Origin: Bacteroidota bacterium
GTDB lineage: Bacteria; Bacteroidota; Bacteroidia; Bacteroidales; F082
Assembly: GCA_018816765.1 (NCBI GenBank)
Contig: JAHIUX010000060.1
Span: 1-44,981 of the forward strand
Direction: 5' to 3'
DNA: 44,981 nt
A model generated the notes under the pieces. That model did not search any database, was not told the origin of the DNA, and worked only from the letters and a program-made list of their open reading frames with translations. The translations under genes and the position numbers were made by a program. This document shows positions 17,612 to 24,818 of this stretch, piece by piece; within the stretch, counting starts at the first letter, position 1, and every line of letters starts with the position of its first letter.

Positions 17612-18601
17612 ATGAGGCTGAAACCGGCAAAGCAGTTGTTTTTCGCAGGGTGTTTACTGATCATCAGCATAACATCCACAGCCCAGTTTGCTCCACCCGC
17701 AGGACAGCCTGGCACGGAGGCAACCCATGCTGACAGCAATGTGTTTGTTGGCTGGGCTGCACAGTGCGAAATTGTGCGCGGGCCGGTGAAAATAGACCAG
17801 CAAGCCCTGGGCGAAGCAAGTTATGGCAATGCAACAGATGCACGTTTGAAAGCCGATAACATTGCGGTCAGCCTTGGCGAAGGGGGATTGGCAACCCTAA
17901 CCTTTGAATATGCGCTGTGGGATGGACCGGGAGCCGACTTTGCCGTTTTTGAAAACAGCTTCAGCGACGATTTTCTTGAACTGGCTTTTGTTGAGGTAAG
18001 CAGCAATGGGATGAACTTCTTTCGATTTCCAGCGATTTCGCTTACCGGTTCAGAGGCGCAGATTGACGGCTTCGGACTTCTGGATGCCACTAAGGTCGAC
18101 AGGCTTGCCGGCAAATACAGGGCACTTTACGGAACGCCTTTCGATCTGGCTGATTTGAAAGATAATGTCGGACTGAATACAGAAAAGGTCACGCATGTCC
18201 GCATCATTGATGTGGTTGGTTCCATCGATCCTGCTTATGCGCGCTACGATGAAGCAGGTCGCATCATCAACGATCCGTGGCCCACACCATTTCCTTCATC
18301 AGGCTTCGACCTGGATGCGGTTGGTGTGATTCATGATCAACGCAACCTTGGTGTTGACCCAAACACCACCAGGCAGTTCAGGATTTATCCGAACCCGGCT
18401 ATTGAAACAGTTTACCTGGAGAATCCAGACCAAATCGGTGTCACAGCAACCTATGTATGCGATGCTTTTGGGCGCCGGCTAATCAAGGCTGGAGATGGCA
18501 CTCCCGTCCAGATCAACATCAGCGCACTTGCCCCGGGCATCTACCTTATCGAATGCGTTGCATCAGACCTTCATGTATACCAAAAGTTCGTCAAGCAATG
18601 A
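17612..18601 (+). CDS. T9SS-exported surface protein of the B12 operon (uncharacterised family)
   Basis: A 329-residue protein with a signal peptide (about 1-24). A beta-rich domain of about 225 residues follows, carrying GPGADFAVFENSF, LELAFVEVSSNGMNFFRFP, THVRIIDVVGSID and WPTPFPSSGFDLDAVGVI. A type A sorting domain (FRIYPNPA, near 252) ends it. From memory, this domain recurs next to TonB receptors and cobalamin genes in Bacteroidota, usually named only 'cell surface protein'. Its biochemical role is unknown to me. It overlaps the TonB receptor gene by four bases (ATGA), so the two are translationally coupled. That implies joint stoichiometry and a shared task in B12 capture. Confidence 0.78.
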   Translation: MRLKPAKQLFFAGCLLIISITSTAQFAPPAGQPGTEATHADSNVFVGWAAQCEIVRGPVKIDQQALGEASYGNATDARLKADNIAVSLGEGGLATLTFEYALWDGPGADFAVFENSFSDDFLELAFVEVSSNGMNFFRFPAISLTGSEAQIDGFGLLDATKVDRLAGKYRALYGTPFDLADLKDNVGLNTEKVTHVRIIDVVGSIDPAYARYDEAGRIINDPWPTPFPSSGFDLDAVGVIHDQRNLGVDPNTTRQFRIYPNPAIETVYLENPDQIGVTATYVCDAFGRRLIKAGDGTPVQINISALAPGIYLIECVASDLHVYQKFVKQ

Positions 18602-20553
18602 AAGAGGTGTTCATCAGGCATGTATTTCTCTTCCTGCTGGGGTTTGTCCCTATGCTGGCAGAAGCGGTCATTCCTGATACAGTTTACCTTGATGCGGTTG
18701 AAGTGAAGGGCAGACACCTTAAAAAAGCTTCTTTCCAGACACACAGCCTCGACAGCCTGTCCATTGCGGCCTATTCGGCAAGCGACCTGGGCAGTTTGCT
18801 GGCTGCAGGCTCGAATGTATTCATTAAAAATTACGGTCCGGGCGGCTTGTCTACAGCCTCTTTCAGAGGAACATCTGCAAACCAAACCCTGGTGTTGTGG
18901 AACGATATACCGTTAAACTCACCAAACCTTGGTCAGGTTGATTTTTCCATGATACCGGTTCAGTTTGTCGATCAGCTGCAGTTGGCCTGGGGAAGCGCTG
19001 CATCCGCGATGCGTTCCGGTGGGCTGGGAGGGGTTGTTTCGCTCGATAACAAACCCGATTTCAACCGGAAACTCATCCTTGATGTAGTACAAACAGCCGG
19101 TAGTTACAGGCATTTTGGCAGCTATGGCACCTTGGGCTATAGCGGAAGAAAAGTGATCGTTAAAACCAGGGCATTCAGAAAATCAGCCCTGAATGATTTC
19201 GAATTTCTGAACACGGCCTTGCTGCCACAGGCCATGATGAAGCAAACATCAGCCGACTACACCGATTATGGTTTTCTGCAGGAATTGCATATCTATACCG
19301 GAAAAAACAGCCAGCTGAGTGCCTATTCGTGGAATCAGTGGAACAACAGAAACCTGCCGCCAATCATGACCAATATTGAGAAAGGTGGGCAGCCTACTGA
19401 ATTTCAATATGACAGGTTTCACAGACATATGGTCGCATTCAAACAGTTCTGGAGTGGTGGTAAGCTTGAAGCAAAAGCAGCATATTTTACAGAAAATCAG
19501 CACTATTACCTTAAAACAATCAACAATCCGGAAGACAACGAAACCGTAACACTTATTGATTCACGCAATACAACGCATGCATTTCACACGGTGTTGCAGG
19601 CGAACCACCAACTGAACTGGTGGCTTGAATTGACGGCAGGATACACCATGGACCAGGAAGCGGTTAACACGACAAACTTCGTAAAATTGCAGAAAAGGCA
19701 GAGAAACCTGATGAAACTTGGCGCCACGTTCAGGCCGCTACAGGACTTCAAAGGCAGTGTGTATTTCAGCAGAGAATATGTCGATGGAAAGGCCTCCGGA
19801 CTTAGTCCGGCGCTCGAACTAGCCTATGTTCCCTTCGATAAACTACCCTTAACTATTGGCATTGGTCTGAACCGCAATTTACGTTACCCCAGCTTGAATG
19901 ACCTGTATTGGTTTCCGGGAGGCAATGCAAAGCTGAAACCGGAAATCGGACATACAGCGGAACTGTTCGTTAACCTGAATCCGCAAAACAGCCACAGCAA
20001 GCATAAGGTCAATGCAAGCATGTTTTTTTCAGATGTGTCAGACTGGATACAGTGGAAACCAACGTCATACAGGTATTGGGTTCCTGTAAATATTGCAAGG
20101 GTTTTTGCGCGTGGAGTCGAGTTAAACTGGCAATGGGAGGGCGACTTCAATCTGTTTCATCTACAGGCCAGTGCCAATTTTGCTTACACAAGAACCACGG
20201 ATGAGAGTCCTGTAGCAAAAATCGAAAACACGGCTGGCAAGCAGTTGATGTATATTCCGCGACACCATGCCAACCTCATGGCTCAGCTTGATATCAGGCA
20301 GTATTATGTGAAGACGGCTGCAGAATTTGTAGGCAAAAGAAACACCTCACTCAACGGAGAAGAAATCTTCATCAACAGCCTAAAGCCCTACGTATTGTTC
20401 AACCTGGCCCTTGGCAAATCCTGGAAATTAAGCCAAGGGAAGCTGACTGCGGAATTTCAGGTGCTTAATTTGCTCAACAGCCATTACCAGGCAGTGATGT
20501 GGCGCCCCATGCCCGGGAGGAATTTTCAGCTACTGCTGCGTTACGCATTGTAA
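18598..20553 (+). CDS. btuB: BtuB-like TonB-dependent outer-membrane receptor
   Basis: A 651-residue TonB-dependent transporter with a signal peptide (1-23), a TonB-box-like segment (TVYLDAVEV, 28-36) and a plug domain (about 40-155). The plug carries ASFRGTSANQTLVLWND and the RSGGLGGVVSLDN end. A 22-strand-type barrel runs to the C-terminus. It lacks the carboxypeptidase-like N-domain of SusC proteins and has BtuB size. An open frame extends upstream to 18457, but the ATG at 18598 is right: the signal peptide begins there and it overlaps the previous stop as ATGA. The riboswitch makes cobalamin the likely ligand. The periplasmic and inner-membrane importer (btuF, btuC, btuD) is not in the window. 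Confidence 0.88.
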   Translation: MKEVFIRHVFLFLLGFVPMLAEAVIPDTVYLDAVEVKGRHLKKASFQTHSLDSLSIAAYSASDLGSLLAAGSNVFIKNYGPGGLSTASFRGTSANQTLVLWNDIPLNSPNLGQVDFSMIPVQFVDQLQLAWGSAASAMRSGGLGGVVSLDNKPDFNRKLILDVVQTAGSYRHFGSYGTLGYSGRKVIVKTRAFRKSALNDFEFLNTALLPQAMMKQTSADYTDYGFLQELHIYTGKNSQLSAYSWNQWNNRNLPPIMTNIEKGGQPTEFQYDRFHRHMVAFKQFWSGGKLEAKAAYFTENQHYYLKTINNPEDNETVTLIDSRNTTHAFHTVLQANHQLNWWLELTAGYTMDQEAVNTTNFVKLQKRQRNLMKLGATFRPLQDFKGSVYFSREYVDGKASGLSPALELAYVPFDKLPLTIGIGLNRNLRYPSLNDLYWFPGGNAKLKPEIGHTAELFVNLNPQNSHSKHKVNASMFFSDVSDWIQWKPTSYRYWVPVNIARVFARGVELNWQWEGDFNLFHLQASANFAYTRTTDESPVAKIENTAGKQLMYIPRHHANLMAQLDIRQYYVKTAAEFVGKRNTSLNGEEIFINSLKPYVLFNLALGKSWKLSQGKLTAEFQVLNLLNSHYQAVMWRPMPGRNFQLLLRYAL

Positions 20554-20566
20554 ACGAGGTGAATAA

Positions 20567-21622
20567 ATGATGAAATGCAATAAAATTTTACTGATGTTCC
20601 TGTTGCTGGGCATGGCTTCATGCAAAGAGGAACCTGCTGACATAACTCCTGGCGACGGCCTTGCAGTTGGAGAAGGATTTTTTGTGCTGAATCAGGGCAA
20701 CTTTACCCTGGCGAATGCAAGTCTGTCATTTTACAGCTACGATTCTGCCAAAATGTCAAACTATCTGTTTTACAAAGCCAACGGTGCACCCCTTGGCGAT
20801 GTGGCTCAAAGCATGACACTTTGGAATGACCTCGCCTTTATTGTGATGAATAACAGTGGCTTGATTTACATCGTTGATGCCCAAACCATCAAATTTAAAA
20901 ACAAAATCAGTGGGTTGCAATCGCCGCGCTATGTGTGCATCATTAACGACCACAAGGCCTATGTTTCCGATCTGCAGCAGCCGGGCCTGACCATCATCGA
21001 CCCCACTGCGCAAAGCATCACTGGCCAGGTAAACACAGGCAAAACAGTTGAAAATATGGTGCTTACAAACAACAAGGTTTTCGCTGCCAACTGGTCGGCA
21101 TATTACCAGCAAAAGCCCAACAACACGCTGATGGTCATCGATCCTGTACTTGACACAGTGACGGACTCGGTGCAGCTGGTGAAGGAACCCAACAGCATGG
21201 TAGTCGATAAAAACGGAATGTTGTGGGTGCTTTGCAGTGGTGGCTTCTTGAGCGAAGAAAGGCCGGCCCTGTTTAAGATCAACACCAGCGACAACAGTAT
21301 CGTAAATCGCTACGACTTCAGTGACCAGCTTTCGTCGCCTACACAGCTGGTAATCAATAAGAATAAAGACTCCTTGTACTACCTGAATAATGGTGTTTAC
21401 CGGCTTTCAATTGACGACAATACGCTTCCGGAGACACCCCTGATTCCACAGCATGCGCATGTGTTTTATGCACTGGAGATTGATCCGGGCTTCAATCGGG
21501 TAGTGGTCTCAGACGCGCTGAACTATGTGCAGGATGGATTTGTTTATCGGTATAGCCCAAATGGCACGCTTATTGACTCACTCAAATCGGGAATCATACC
21601 CGGGCAATTTATTTTTAACTAA
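20567..21622 (+). CDS. BtuG-like seven-bladed propeller lipoprotein (DUF5074/YncE type)
   Basis: A 351-residue lipoprotein: the hydrophobic signal LLMFLLLGMAS precedes Cys19, so it should be lipid-anchored at the outer membrane. The propeller begins GFFVLNQGNF. It keeps family landmarks such as GDVAQSM, SPRYVCII, HKAYVSDL, VENMVL, ANWSAYY and KEPNSMVVDKNGMLWVLCSGG. These match the BtuG group, surface lipoproteins that bind cobalamin with very high affinity and cap BtuB in gut Bacteroides. It lies 13 bases after the receptor gene, as expected of a partner. A second ATG three bases later is an alternative start. Confidence 0.85.
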   Translation: MMKCNKILLMFLLLGMASCKEEPADITPGDGLAVGEGFFVLNQGNFTLANASLSFYSYDSAKMSNYLFYKANGAPLGDVAQSMTLWNDLAFIVMNNSGLIYIVDAQTIKFKNKISGLQSPRYVCIINDHKAYVSDLQQPGLTIIDPTAQSITGQVNTGKTVENMVLTNNKVFAANWSAYYQQKPNNTLMVIDPVLDTVTDSVQLVKEPNSMVVDKNGMLWVLCSGGFLSEERPALFKINTSDNSIVNRYDFSDQLSSPTQLVINKNKDSLYYLNNGVYRLSIDDNTLPETPLIPQHAHVFYALEIDPGFNRVVVSDALNYVQDGFVYRYSPNGTLIDSLKSGIIPGQFIFN

Positions 21623-21634
21623 AAAACAGATCTG

Positions 21635-22051
21635 ATGAACAACAAAGTAGATGTTACCTGGACCGGAAATATGGCATTTGAAGCCGATGTAAACGGATTT
21701 AAAATCCCATTGGATGCGGATGAAAAAGTGGGCGGTCAAAATGGTGGTCCAAGGCCTAAACCATTGACACTGGCGTCATTGGGTGGCTGCACCGGAATGG
21801 ATGTTATTTCAATACTGAAAAAAATGAGGGTCGAACCTGCTTATTTTAATATCGAAGTTGACGGCGAACTCACTGAAGAGCACCCAAAATATTACCATAA
21901 GATTCACGTGAAATATATTTTCAAAGGTCAAGACCTCGATGTTGAAAAGTTGCAAAAGGCTGTTGACCTTTCGCAGGAGCGCTACTGTGGTGTAAGCGAA
22001 TTGCTGAAAAAAGGCGCTGCCATCACCAGCGAGATCGTTATCTTGTCCTGA
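21635..22051 (+). CDS. OsmC family protein
   Basis: A 138-residue OsmC/Ohr-fold protein. The two redox cysteines of the family are present: Cys52 (SLGGCTGMDV) and Cys118 (ERYCGVSELL). Members reduce organic or fatty-acid hydroperoxides using thiols, acting in the cytosol as dimers. The sequence is nearer the YhfA-like OsmC subgroup than Ohr, judged by the GGPRPKPLTLASLGGC stretch. It starts 12 bases after the BtuG-like gene with no terminator between. It is therefore probably part of the riboswitch-controlled transcript, although a role in B12 use is not known. Its stop codon abuts the stop of the NUDIX gene on the other strand. Confidence 0.88.
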   Translation: MNNKVDVTWTGNMAFEADVNGFKIPLDADEKVGGQNGGPRPKPLTLASLGGCTGMDVISILKKMRVEPAYFNIEVDGELTEEHPKYYHKIHVKYIFKGQDLDVEKLQKAVDLSQERYCGVSELLKKGAAITSEIVILS

Positions 22052-22717
22052 TCAGGAATTCAGTGCCTCGCTTTCAGCGATGACATGATTCAGTTCACTG
22101 ATAATCATTGAGGTGGCGCCCCAGATGACATATTCACCAATGACAAAGGCGGGCACATCCATGCTGCTGCCGTCTTTAAGCACGATGGAACGTTGTTGCA
22201 GCGTCTGGGGGTGCATCAGCGTTTGAACAGAGCAGCTAAACACCGTATCGACTTCGGCCGGATCAGGATGTAGCTCCTGGGCACGGTTCATATACGCCAC
22301 CACTGGCAGCACCTCGAAGTTGCTTGGCGGAATGTAAATTTTGCTGAGGTTTCCTAGAATTTTTACCTGATCGGTTTTGATGCCGACTTCTTCATAGGCT
22401 TCGCGCAGTGCGGTATGTTGCAGATCAGCATCGCCAGGTTCGTAGCCCCCGCCGGGAAAGGCAATCTGGCCGCTGTGAACTCCATCATAGCTGTTGCGTT
22501 TAATCAGCACCGTTTTTACCTGATTTTCCTCCGGAAACAGCACAATGAGCACCGCGCTCTGTCGTGCTTTGCGGTTGTTAGCCCCTTGAGCCATCATTTT
22601 TTTCCTGCTTAAGGGTGCCAGTTTCATCTGTGCTACTTCGCCTGGCAAATGCCCAGAAAGTGCCTTACGTAATTTTTCGGTAAAGAAAATAAAGTGTGTG
22701 CTGCTGTTTTCTTCCAT
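22052..22717 (-). CDS. NUDIX hydrolase, CoA pyrophosphatase-like
   Basis: A 221-residue enzyme with the NUDIX box around GGGYEPGDADLQ and REAYEEVGIK. It is preceded by the IAFPGG motif of the CoA-diphosphatase (NudL/YeaB) group. Aspartate in PGDAD takes the place of the first box glutamate, as is common in that group. It likely splits CoA or a related nucleotide diphosphate into 4'-phosphopantetheine and a nucleotide, a housecleaning task. The N-terminal 70 residues are helical and the C-terminus (WGATSMIISELNHVI) is typical. A consensus -7 element lies only four bases before the ATG. Confidence 0.88.
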   Translation of the reverse strand: MEENSSTHFIFFTEKLRKALSGHLPGEVAQMKLAPLSRKKMMAQGANNRKARQSAVLIVLFPEENQVKTVLIKRNSYDGVHSGQIAFPGGGYEPGDADLQHTALREAYEEVGIKTDQVKILGNLSKIYIPPSNFEVLPVVAYMNRAQELHPDPAEVDTVFSCSVQTLMHPQTLQQRSIVLKDGSSMDVPAFVIGEYVIWGATSMIISELNHVIAESEALNS

Positions 22718-22721
22718 ATTG

Positions 22722-22729
22722 CAAAATTA
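22722..22729 (-). promoter_or_regulatory. Putative -7 element (TAATTTTG) for the NUDIX gene, start-codon proximal
   Basis: The minus strand reads TAATTTTG, ending just four bases before the ATG at 22717. If used, transcription would begin at or next to the A of the start codon, giving a leaderless or nearly leaderless mRNA. Confidence 0.45.
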
Positions 22730-22933
22730 CCGGCTTTTTGCAATTTAGGGCCTGATGAAAAAAGTTAATCGTCAAACCCTGACAAGGCATGGGATTTGAT
22801 CAGGCAGAAACAATGGACTATGGGGAGTATGCTGAAAGTAGACATGACTTTTGTGGGGCGAAGGGTATGATAATTTAAACACCAACTTCTGCATAAAATA
22901 ACACTACTCATTCCATTGCTGCATAAAATTGCT

Positions 22934-22941
22934 TACTTTTA
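22934..22941 (+). promoter_or_regulatory. Weak putative -7 element (TACTTTTA) for clpS
   Basis: One mismatch from TAnnTTTG, 19 bases before the chosen clpS ATG. An ATTG at 22915-22918 is rather close for a -33 element. Confidence 0.3.
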
Positions 22942-22960
22942 TAACCTTAATCGCATTGAA

Positions 22961-23233
22961 ATGGTCAAAGAAAAGTCATCTCCCATTCAGTTGCCCGATA
23001 TTGGTGCCGAAGATGTGAAAGAAATCGTGTTGTATAACGATGATTTCAACACCTTTGATTTTGTTATTGAAACCCTGATTGAAGTTTGTGAACATAGCGT
23101 CGAGCAAGCCGAAACATGCACCTGGATCGTGCATTACAAAGGAAAATGTGCAGTCAAATCAGGGTTCATCAATGATTTGCAGCCGATATACCAGGAGTTA
23201 ACAAACCGTACCTTAACCGCAAAAATAGAATAG
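22961..23233 (+). CDS. clpS: ATP-dependent Clp protease adaptor ClpS
   Basis: A 90-residue adaptor that hands N-degron substrates to the ClpAP-type unfoldase. The core motifs are present: VLYNDDFNTFDFVIETLIEVC, then the EQAETCTWIVHYKGKCAVKSG stretch forming the rest of the fold. The NDD segment supplies the conserved asparagine and aspartates of the N-end-rule pocket. The frame extends upstream to a TTG, but the ATG at 22961 gives the usual length and lies right after the candidate promoter. The gene is six bases from the next reading frame, so it heads a clpS - nfeD-like - floA run. Confidence 0.92.
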   Translation: MVKEKSSPIQLPDIGAEDVKEIVLYNDDFNTFDFVIETLIEVCEHSVEQAETCTWIVHYKGKCAVKSGFINDLQPIYQELTNRTLTAKIE

Positions 23234-23239
23234 CCTCAT

Positions 23240-23704
23240 ATGTGGACAATCATTATCGCACTGGTTGGCATTGGTTTGCTGATCGTATTGCTTGAAATAC
23301 TGGTGATTCCGGGAGGTGGATTTGCCGGTATCATTGGCTTTGCCCTGATGGTGATCGGGGTGTGGTTAGCCTATAAGCATGAAGGAACGGCCGCCGGACA
23401 TTATACACTTGTCGCCACCTTACTCATCAATGTGGGGGTGCTCACCCTGGCACTGCGGTCGAAGACCTGGGACAGGGCCATGTTGAAAAAGAACCTCGAT
23501 CACAAAGTGAACGAAGTGAATGAAGAAGATGTTAAAGCCGGCGACAGCGGCCTTACCATTTCAAGGTGCTGTCCTGGCGGAAAAGCCATGATCAATGGAA
23601 AATTTTTTGAAGTAGATGCCCGGTCAGCCTTCATTGATGAGGATACCCCAATCGAAGTTGTCAAGGTAGAAAAAAGCAAAATATTCATCAAACCCAAACA
23701 ATAG
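23240..23704 (+). CDS. NfeD-like membrane protein, short form
   Basis: A 154-residue protein with three close hydrophobic segments (about 1-20, 26-48 and 53-72). A soluble C-terminal OB-fold domain (about 100-154; [22 protein letters not shown]) follows. This is the short NfeD type, without the ClpP-like protease domain of long NfeD. Such proteins are encoded beside flotillin/stomatin genes and act in membrane microdomains with them. Here floA follows after four bases, which supports the assignment. Confidence 0.85.
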   Translation: MWTIIIALVGIGLLIVLLEILVIPGGGFAGIIGFALMVIGVWLAYKHEGTAAGHYTLVATLLINVGVLTLALRSKTWDRAMLKKNLDHKVNEVNEEDVKAGDSGLTISRCCPGGKAMINGKFFEVDARSAFIDEDTPIEVVKVEKSKIFIKPKQ

Positions 23705-23708
23705 TATT

Positions 23709-24716
23709 ATGGAAGACATGTATGTGATTATTGCGATTGGCCTGGGAGCCATCTTTTTGATCTGGTTCCTGTTTTACTTTATTCCGGTTGGACTTTGGTT
23801 CACCGCCCTTGTTTCAGGGGTGCGCGTATCCTTGTTGCAGCTTGTGCTGATGCGCTGGCGTAAGGTCCCGCCATCACTCATTGTAAACAGCATGATTGCG
23901 GCAACAAAAGCAGGAATCAAGCTCGAACGCGACGATCTCGAAGCCCATTTCCTAGCCGGAGGAAGGGTTCAGCAGGTGATCAATGCATTGATTTCAGCGG
24001 ACAAGGCCAATATGGACCTTAGCTTTAAAACAGCAACAGCGATCGACCTTGCAGGCCGTGATGTGTTTCAGGCCGTGCAGATGTCAGTTAACCCAAAAGT
24101 TATCGACACCAAAAAAGTGGCTGCGGTTGCCAAAGACGGTATTCAGCTAATTGCTTTAGCCCGCGTTACCGTAAGGGCCAACATCAAGCAGCTTGTGGGT
24201 GGTGCCGGCGAAGAAACCATCCTGGCGCGTGTTGGCGAAGGCATTGTTTCATCCATCGGATCTGCCGATTCGCATAAGTCAGTGCTCGAAAATCCTGATT
24301 CCATTTCGAAAGTGGTACTTAAAAAAGGACTTGACTCGGGGACAGCCTTCGAAATCTTGTCTATCGACATCGCTGACATCGACATCGGAAAGAACATTGG
24401 TGCCGTGTTGCAGATGGACCAGGCAAATGCCGATAAAAACATCGCGCAGGCAAAGGCCGAAGAGCGCCGGGCCATGGCTGTTGCCAGTGAGCAGGAAATG
24501 CGTGCCAAAGCCCAGGAAGCCAGAGCCAATGTGATTCAGGCCGAAGCCATGATTCCACAAGCCATCGCTGAAGCATTCAGGGCCGGTAACCTTGGTATTA
24601 TGGATTATTATAAATTCCAGAACATCCAGGCCGACACCCGCATGCGCGAATCGATCTCGGAAACACCATCAAGCCCGGTCACCAAACAGGGCATTAAAGG
24701 GGAAGGAAACAAATAA
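23709..24716 (+). CDS. floA: Flotillin-like protein FloA
   Basis: A 335-residue membrane-scaffold protein (UPF0365/YqfA family). One N-terminal hydrophobic hairpin (about 5-45) anchors it. The SPFH-like domain follows, with [25 protein letters not shown] and [16 protein letters not shown]. Then comes the Ala/Glu-rich coiled coil near 235-290 ([19 protein letters not shown]). FloA organises functional membrane microdomains. Length and motifs match the family closely. The companion NfeD-like gene is four bases upstream and a terminator follows. Confidence 0.94.
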   Translation: MEDMYVIIAIGLGAIFLIWFLFYFIPVGLWFTALVSGVRVSLLQLVLMRWRKVPPSLIVNSMIAATKAGIKLERDDLEAHFLAGGRVQQVINALISADKANMDLSFKTATAIDLAGRDVFQAVQMSVNPKVIDTKKVAAVAKDGIQLIALARVTVRANIKQLVGGAGEETILARVGEGIVSSIGSADSHKSVLENPDSISKVVLKKGLDSGTAFEILSIDIADIDIGKNIGAVLQMDQANADKNIAQAKAEERRAMAVASEQEMRAKAQEARANVIQAEAMIPQAIAEAFRAGNLGIMDYYKFQNIQADTRMRESISETPSSPVTKQGIKGEGNK

Positions 24717-24738
24717 CAAACGATAAGTTGAATATAAT

Positions 24739-24774
24739 AGCGTTTGTATCTTTTGTGGTGCAAACGCTTTTTTT
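24739..24774 (+). terminator. Rho-independent terminator after floA
   Basis: AGCGTTTG (24739-24746) pairs perfectly with CAAACGCT (24761-24768), followed by a run of T. The 14-base loop is large and contains TATCTTTTG, one base away from a -7 element. The stem region could therefore also hold the start of the next transcript. Confidence 0.7.
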
Positions 24775-24818
24775 CAACAGCCTGACCATAGCAGGAAAAC
24801 CAAAGAACCCTTGTGACA

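Noticed and set aside
18457-18597. Longer N-terminus for the TonB receptor
   Set aside because: The extra 47 residues overlap the previous gene and hide the signal peptide. ATG 18598 starts it exactly and overlaps the previous stop as ATGA.
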